Origin: Bacteroidota bacterium
GTDB lineage: Bacteria; Bacteroidota; Bacteroidia; Bacteroidales; Lentimicrobiaceae
Direction of reading: 5' to 3'
DNA: 64,000 nucleotides
Assembly (NCBI GenBank): GCA_023434665.1
Contig: JAEYSM010000051.1
Coordinates: forward strand, 1-64,000
Below are positions 59,323 through 64,000 of the stretch, piece after piece. Numbering within the stretch: the stretch's first letter is position 1; each line of letters begins with the position of its first letter. A program made the position numbers and the translations under genes. The notes below the pieces were generated by a model. It ran no database searches and was not told the origin of the DNA. It saw nothing but the letters and a program-made list of their open reading frames with translations.

Positions 59323-60155
59323 AGTCTTGGATTGAATAAATCAGGATATCTATAGGGCTGGATTTCGGAGAGTGCGTAACTTAAATTAATATCCTTATTA
59401 GCTTCAGATAGGTTCACTGTCCTTAAATACTTCTTTAATAACCTGATAATATCAGACTTTGTTGAAATATCTCCGAAAAGTTGTATTTGGGCACTATCAA
59501 CATTAATTCTCATTTGATCTGCAACAAAAATGGTATAATAAACCAGATCTTCGGGAGCTTTATAATTAAAGTTGTTGCAAAATTTCATTTTACCCTGCTC
59601 AATCATCAGCAGGTCGAAATTGTCTTTATTCAGATTCAGGAATAATCCCGTTGAATTTATACTTCTATACCTGAAGAGTACAAAATCAATGAATGCAGCC
59701 ACCCCTGGCAACACACATGCATTGTTAAAAAACTCACTTATCAGATGCATATATGCAAGTTCAACTCCATACACCAATTCAGCATTTTCAGAAAAAATGG
59801 AAGTTGATTTAATGACCTCGGTGATCTCAACATCATTGAGCAAAGGAAGATATTCCTTTGAATACTCTCTTAAGAATAATGATGAAGGTATAATTGTATA
59901 GTGTCTGGATGGTACAATGCAAAACACCTTCTTATAGTTTGATCTAAGCAGTGGATTTTGCTCAATGAAAGTATAAAACTCCGGTAATGATGGTATTAAG
60001 ACTGATTCAAAACCAATGTATTTACTTTCCTCAGGATTGAAGAAAGAATAAAAAAGTCCATCCGGCTGAAACCGGATGGACAGATTATAATTTTCAGTAT
60101 TGGCCTTATTAAAAATTTGGTCAAAGCAACTTATTGATGAACGATGGCCGGTCAT
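59310..60155 (-). CDS. DUF3822 family protein
   Basis: A 281-residue cytoplasmic protein of a Bacteroidota-specific family with no assigned function. The fold looks like an actin/hexokinase-type ATPase half (LSIRFQPDGLFYSFF, then FLNLNKDNFDLLMIEQGKM), a resemblance I infer from strand order only. Upstream of and overlapping rsmD; the conserved linkage with rsmD and coaD suggests a shared housekeeping role, perhaps in ribosome maturation, but nothing in the sequence proves it. Confidence 0.82.
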   Translation of the reverse strand: MTGHRSSISCFDQIFNKANTENYNLSIRFQPDGLFYSFFNPEESKYIGFESVLIPSLPEFYTFIEQNPLLRSNYKKVFCIVPSRHYTIIPSSLFLREYSKEYLPLLNDVEITEVIKSTSIFSENAELVYGVELAYMHLISEFFNNACVLPGVAAFIDFVLFRYRSINSTGLFLNLNKDNFDLLMIEQGKMKFCNNFNYKAPEDLVYYTIFVADQMRINVDSAQIQLFGDISTKSDIIRLLKKYLRTVNLSEANKDINLSYALSEIQPYRYPDLFNPRLCEL

Positions 60156-60165
60156 GCAATAAGAT

Positions 60166-60765
60166 TTATTCCCAGTTACCGTCGGTGGATGCTTCGGTCA
60201 GAGATCCCATTTTTATACCGGGGAACCGATTAAGACCTTTCATTCTTTCAGTAAGATTGGTTACATCCTGCTTATCAAGGTCATATAGATAATACTCATA
60301 AGGTACAAGTATTTCTAACACACTCACCATAACACCTCCTTTGTCAATTTTCCCTGTCTGCATCTCAAATCGACGTCCATCAGAATGAGGAATAACTGAT
60401 AAGTCTTCAATTCTGAAGTTTGGTCTTTTCCCATACAATGAGTCAGCAATGTTAATAAAACCAACTGTGTCGTTAATTGTCCTGGTGAAAGTTGTGTCAT
60501 TTGGATCGGGAACAATTTTTACAACTGGAATCTGTCCTGTTTTTAAAAAATTGATAAGAGTGTCAAAGCTTGATGTATAAGAATTATTAAACTGCTTGTA
60601 AAGGGTCTGAGCAGTTCTGATGTCTTTCATCTTATTAGCAATGGATTCATTTCTTCTACTGACTTCTTCATTAAAACGAACAGGTTTCATTATCGAAGCA
60701 TAAAGAAAATAGGCCATACCTATAATGACCACACCAAGAGCTATTTTTAAAATTGTGCCTTTCAT
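60166..60765 (-). CDS. Membrane-anchored protein of unknown function
   Basis: A 199-residue protein from ATG 60765: one N-terminal transmembrane helix (TILKIALGVVIIGMAYFLYA) and a periplasmic domain of about 170 residues. After the helix comes a charged coiled-coil-like stretch (RFNEEVSRRNESIANKMKDI, followed by RTAQTLYKQF), reminiscent of the pilin-like N-helix, then beta-rich sequence with LYGKRPNFRIEDL and VLEILVPYEYYLYDL. It is not a classical pilin because the F-T-L-I-E processing motif is missing. Ten bases upstream of DUF3822, so it heads that operon; it has its own box at 60787-60794. Confidence 0.75.
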   Translation of the reverse strand: MKGTILKIALGVVIIGMAYFLYASIMKPVRFNEEVSRRNESIANKMKDIRTAQTLYKQFNNSYTSSFDTLINFLKTGQIPVVKIVPDPNDTTFTRTINDTVGFINIADSLYGKRPNFRIEDLSVIPHSDGRRFEMQTGKIDKGGVMVSVLEILVPYEYYLYDLDKQDVTNLTERMKGLNRFPGIKMGSLTEASTDGNWE

Positions 60766-60786
60766 AGAAGTTTTTTTTTGCCAATG

Positions 60787-60794
60787 CAAATGTA
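60787..60794 (-). promoter_or_regulatory. -7 box for the anchored protein and DUF3822-rsmD-coaD operon
   Basis: On the minus strand TACATTTG, 21 bases before ATG 60765. Confidence 0.5.
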
Positions 60795-60924
60795 TAATAA
60801 ATTTTTAAAGAAATGTTTCACTCTTGGACTCAAAATTATTAATACTTGGTGGTTTTTAATCCTAAATGTAACTTTTGTTGTTAAATAATTAATAAAGCTA
60901 TAAAATTTTTGGCACGTTATTAGT

Positions 60925-60932
60925 TATATTTG
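60925..60932 (+). promoter_or_regulatory. -7 box for the exported TPR gene
   Basis: TATATTTG, about 43 bases before ATG 60976. Confidence 0.5.
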
Positions 60933-60975
60933 CCCACAAGACAATTAAATTCTCTAAAAAACTTTAAAAAACGAA

Positions 60976-61941
60976 ATGAAAAAGACGATCAAATTAGCCG
61001 CATTTACCATCATAACGGTTTTTAGCGTGAATTCTTTTGCTCAAACTAAAGATGAAGCAGTTAATGCTTATAATCGTGCAGTTACTCTTGTTTCATCAGA
61101 TCCTCAGCAAGCAGTTAATGCGATGAGAGAAGCTGCTGAAATTGCATCGAAAGCTGATGATGCTGATACTATTCAGCAGATGGCTGAGCAACAAATACCT
61201 GTACTTCAATATAACTATGCAACAGCGCTATATAAAGATAAGAAAATTGACGAAGCAATAGAAGGTTATAAACAGGCTCATGATTTTGCAGTCCAGTATA
61301 ACGATAACTCAACAGCTGAGAAAACCAACGAATTGCTTCCTAAGCTTTACCTTTCCAAAGGAATTAATGAGTACAAAGCAGGACAGTTTGAGGAGGCAGT
61401 TAAAAGTTACACACAGGCAATCGAGCTTGATAGTTCGGTGGCTCGCGCTTGGTTAAATATGGGTCTTGCTTATAAGAAACTCGACAAAGACCCCGAAATG
61501 AAGCAGGCCATGGATAAAGCCATCGAGGTAGGAACTTCAACAAATGATGAGAAAACTGTTGAGGCTGCCAGAAAAACTATGGGCGACGACCTTCTCATGA
61601 GCGCTAATTCTTCATTCAAGAGTAATAATCTGCAAGCCACGGCAAATAAATTAGAAGAAGCTATTTCTTATAATGATAACAATCCTGAAATATTCTATCT
61701 GTATGCTGTGACGCTGAATAAACTTTCAAAATTCGATGAGGCACTTGCTCAAAGTCAAAAAGGCTTATCGGTTGAACAGGATGATGCTGAGAAGAAAGCC
61801 AGATTCTATTTTGAAATGGGAAATGCTCAATTGGGAAAAGGCGATAACACAGCAGCCTGTGATTCATATAAAAAAGCTGCGGTTGGCAAATTAGCTGAAT
61901 CAGCAAACTACCAGATTAAGACCGTTCTGAAATGCGGTTAA
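60976..61941 (+). CDS. Exported TPR-repeat protein
   Basis: A 321-residue periplasmic protein: signal peptide (about 1-22, ending VNSFAQ), then helical repeats throughout. Typical TPR units are QYNYATALYKDKKIDEAIEGY, NEYKAGQFEEAVKSYTQAIE (with ARAWLNMGLAYKKLDK) and FYLYAVTLNKLSKFDEALAQ; the spacing of A, Y, G and A fits five to seven TPRs. TPR scaffolds bind other proteins; the partner is unknown. A perfect 14-bp bidirectional terminator follows the stop. Confidence 0.88.
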   Translation: MKKTIKLAAFTIITVFSVNSFAQTKDEAVNAYNRAVTLVSSDPQQAVNAMREAAEIASKADDADTIQQMAEQQIPVLQYNYATALYKDKKIDEAIEGYKQAHDFAVQYNDNSTAEKTNELLPKLYLSKGINEYKAGQFEEAVKSYTQAIELDSSVARAWLNMGLAYKKLDKDPEMKQAMDKAIEVGTSTNDEKTVEAARKTMGDDLLMSANSSFKSNNLQATANKLEEAISYNDNNPEIFYLYAVTLNKLSKFDEALAQSQKGLSVEQDDAEKKARFYFEMGNAQLGKGDNTAACDSYKKAAVGKLAESANYQIKTVLKCG

Positions 61942-61963
61942 GAAAAAGACAGTAAATTTCAAT

Positions 61964-62000
61964 AAAATAGGAGGAAAATCATTTGATTTCCTCCTATTTT
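61964..62000. terminator. Bidirectional terminator between the TPR and TamL genes
   Basis: AAAATAGGAGGAAA (61964-61977) pairs perfectly with TTTCCTCCTATTTT (61987-62000) around a 9-base loop, with T runs on both strands. Confidence 0.92.
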
Positions 62001-62046
62001 GTTATTTCCAAACTGTACAAGGATTGGTTAATAAAAAAATAGCAAC

Positions 62047-64000
62047 TTAAAACGGATATCCCACTGCAATATTAATGACTAGATTATCGCGCCGCCAGGC
62101 ACCGCTGCTAAAGTCAATTTCATCTATTACCCACCGTTCTTTCTCAGGCAGGTAGGGTTTTCTGAGTGGTATTCCAAGATCAAATCTTAACAAAAAGAAT
62201 GATAAATCAATTCGCAGTCCCAATCCTGATCCAACGGCAAGTTTATTTATAAAGTCTTTGGTAAATTCTCCACCTGGCAAATATTCACTCTCCCTTGCCA
62301 GCCAAACATTTCCTATGTCAGTAAAAACAGCCCCTTTCAATACACTAATAATCGCGAATCTGAATTCTGCACTGAATTCTAATTTTATATCGCCCGACTG
62401 ATCAAAATATCCGGTAAGATTGTTCTCATTCACATCGTACGAACCCGGACCTAAAGAGCGAGGCAGAAAAGCCCGAATACTATTTGAACCTCCACTAAAG
62501 TATTGTTTTGAATAAGGCATTACATAGGAATTCCCATAAGAAATTCCGGCACCAGCCATCAATCTGGTCGCAAGTGTATTATTATCATCAAAATTAAGGT
62601 AGTATCTGAAGTCAGTCGTTAGTTTTGAATATTGACTATATCTTGAACCAAAAATTTCATATGGCCTTTCGTCTGTTGACTTTTCACCTGTTGATATCCT
62701 ATGCGCCAATGATGCAAGGTTTCCTGAAACATCTGCCATAACATTAAGATAGTATTGATGCTTTTGGGGAAGTCCTGCCATCGTATTTAATGTGTATGAG
62801 GCTGTTGAACCCAAAGTGAACTGTTCTTCAAATGTCCTTCGTAAATAAGGATTCCGGTCCAATAATAAATTAAATGTATCTGTTGTATTCCTGAGTTTTG
62901 AATAATTAATGGCAATGGGGTTGACTTCAAACTCTTCGGTATTTGTAGACCTCCAGATATAACCGGCTGTAAAATTTACACCATTCATATCATAATACTC
63001 TACCCTGTGAAGAGTTTTTAACTGCAAATCAAACTTTGTTTTTGGAATATGAACTGATGATGCATCGGATACTTTAAAGGGAGCAATGAACCGGGGGGTT
63101 ATTAATTGGATACCTGTACCAAACTCCCATGAGTTGAATCCTTTCGACTTTCCACTTAGCTGTAGCTCGTATGCACCATTAATACTAAACTTTAATAGCT
63201 CTCCCCCTTTCCATGTATTTCTGTTTGTCAGACTAGTTATTAAAGAAGGACCGGTGTAATTATTGCTCTTTGAACCAATTTCCAGATCAACCTTTAATGT
63301 TTTTGGTAGGAGCTGTGTCAGGTTTATCCTAGCATCCAATTTACCTTCGTTGTCAATGACAGTGTCAGTATATGCAATATTTACGAACTTGAAAGTTCCC
63401 ATTGACATTAGACGACTTATAGTAAGATCATGATCTCGTTTACTATATAAACTGCCTTCTTCAATTTTTATATACCTACTTAATATCTTGTGTCTAAAAT
63501 TATTAACCCTTTCTACAAAATAGTAGTTATTAAAATAAGTAGTATCGCTTGTGCGTCTTGCAGTTTGAGCCCTCCGTCGTCCAAGGGAGTATTGGGGCAT
63601 GACAAAAATTTTGTCGAACCGATATTTTAGAAGGGCTTTCTCAGGAACATCAGGTTTTATATTCAATGCAATATTTATCCTTTTCTCTCCGACAGTCGTA
63701 TCAGCAACAAATACTAAGAAATCCGGATTGAAAAAATAATAACCTAAGTTTTTTAATTCACTGTCAATTCTTGATCGTTCATCTCTTAGAATGTCTAAAT
63801 TGTATTGTAACCCAGTGTAAACTAATGATTTGTTTTGCATCCGCCTTATAGCAGCACTCAAACTGTCATTTCCCGAAGGGTATTTTATTTCATTAAATAT
63901 ATAGGGCTTATTTACTGTAACAGTGTACTTTACTTCAGCTTTATTATTTTTCTCAACTATTTCGTGAGTGGCCTCACCTTTAAAATATCCATTGTTTTGT
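62047..64000 (-). CDS. BamA/TamA-family outer-membrane protein (TamL-like), 5' end cut by the window edge
   Basis: An Omp85-family barrel. The frame is open to base 64000 without a start (upstream residues read GYFKGEATHEIVEKNNKAEV), so at least 651 codons are present and the signal/lipobox lies outside. POTRA-like modules occupy the first part (TVTVNKPYIFNEIKYPSG; HKILSRYIKIEEGSLYSKRD); strand motifs of the C-terminal 16-strand barrel include SGGSNSIRAFLPRSLGPGSY, the family's loop 6-like segment, and the final INIAVGYPF. In Bacteroidota the lipidated TamL works with TamB in outer-membrane assembly; the neighbourhood does not show TamB. Confidence 0.88.
   Translation of the reverse strand, partial: QNNGYFKGEATHEIVEKNNKAEVKYTVTVNKPYIFNEIKYPSGNDSLSAAIRRMQNKSLVYTGLQYNLDILRDERSRIDSELKNLGYYFFNPDFLVFVADTTVGEKRINIALNIKPDVPEKALLKYRFDKIFVMPQYSLGRRRAQTARRTSDTTYFNNYYFVERVNNFRHKILSRYIKIEEGSLYSKRDHDLTISRLMSMGTFKFVNIAYTDTVIDNEGKLDARINLTQLLPKTLKVDLEIGSKSNNYTGPSLITSLTNRNTWKGGELLKFSINGAYELQLSGKSKGFNSWEFGTGIQLITPRFIAPFKVSDASSVHIPKTKFDLQLKTLHRVEYYDMNGVNFTAGYIWRSTNTEEFEVNPIAINYSKLRNTTDTFNLLLDRNPYLRRTFEEQFTLGSTASYTLNTMAGLPQKHQYYLNVMADVSGNLASLAHRISTGEKSTDERPYEIFGSRYSQYSKLTTDFRYYLNFDDNNTLATRLMAGAGISYGNSYVMPYSKQYFSGGSNSIRAFLPRSLGPGSYDVNENNLTGYFDQSGDIKLEFSAEFRFAIISVLKGAVFTDIGNVWLARESEYLPGGEFTKDFINKLAVGSGLGLRIDLSFFLLRFDLGIPLRKPYLPEKERWVIDEIDFSSGAWRRDNLVINIAVGYPF

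Noticed and set aside
60905..60932. Sigma-54 promoter (TTGGCACG...TTTGC) before the TPR gene.
   Set aside because: The GG to GC spacing is about 20 bases instead of 10; a normal TATATTTG box explains the site.

Overview
The window is a chromosomal segment of a Bacteroidota bacterium, most likely Bacteroidales or a close relative. The evidence is type IX secretion (T9SS) sorting domains of both type A and type B, promoters of the Bacteroidota form TAnnTTTG, little use of Shine-Dalgarno sites, a fused E1 alpha/beta 2-oxoacid dehydrogenase, Omp85/TamL and PorV/PorQ-like outer-membrane proteins, and gene neighbourhoods common in that phylum (rsfS-ftsH-LUD-DUF2007-cdsA-psd; coaD-rsmD-DUF3822; folP-cdaA). 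Base composition looks AT-rich and even. I see no rRNA, tRNA, CRISPR array, insertion sequence, prophage or integrase.

Layout. 1-2290 is a decaying surface-protein locus: a frameshifted, partial type B T9SS adhesin, a perfect 14-bp terminator hairpin, an internally deleted remnant of a type A T9SS protein, and a stray 36-bp copy of the adhesin's repeat region. 2293-10251 holds pruA, a DUF454 membrane protein, an outer-membrane porin-like protein, three RNA-modification-type enzymes (SpoU methyltransferase, U32 protein, RlmI-like methyltransferase) and a TerB/DnaJ co-chaperone. 10369-13037 is a two-gene saccharopine pathway with the domain order of the fused eukaryotic enzyme. 13195-21118 carries mtgA, the PEP-node enzymes ppdK and pckA, a cold-shock protein and an ABC-F protein, mostly as single units with clear terminators. 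21236-32218 runs leftward: dnaN, then tpiA-prmA-a 1494-residue exported protein-plsY, then DUF1599-DoxX/MauE-an orphan OppB-type permease.

32252-38237 has folP-cdaA (folate, c-di-AMP) facing ruvX-def-TPR lipoprotein, and dapD-GT9-tsaC. 38337-50252 is mostly rightward: fused E1, M3 peptidase, PorV/PorQ-like protein, an exported helix-hairpin-helix/beta-barrel protein, POT transporter, radical SAM protein and YjjG-like phosphatase; DUF2461 is inserted leftward. 50313-55623 is a periodic Cys-rich small secreted protein and the rsfS-ftsH-LUD-DUF2007-cdsA-psd operon. 55701-64000 has birA, pyrE plus an SRPBCC gene, a Nudix gene overlapping pyrE head to head, coaD-rsmD-DUF3822, an anchored unknown protein, an exported TPR protein and a truncated TamL.

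Most genes are housekeeping. The least explained items are the 1494-residue protein, the Cys-rich protein with an eight-residue period, the exported HhH protein beside a PorV/PorQ-like barrel, a promoter-terminator pair without an ORF (42681-42802), back-to-back promoters between rsfS and birA, and several promoters so close to ATG that the mRNAs should be leaderless. I did not find a convincing new multi-gene defence or mobile system.
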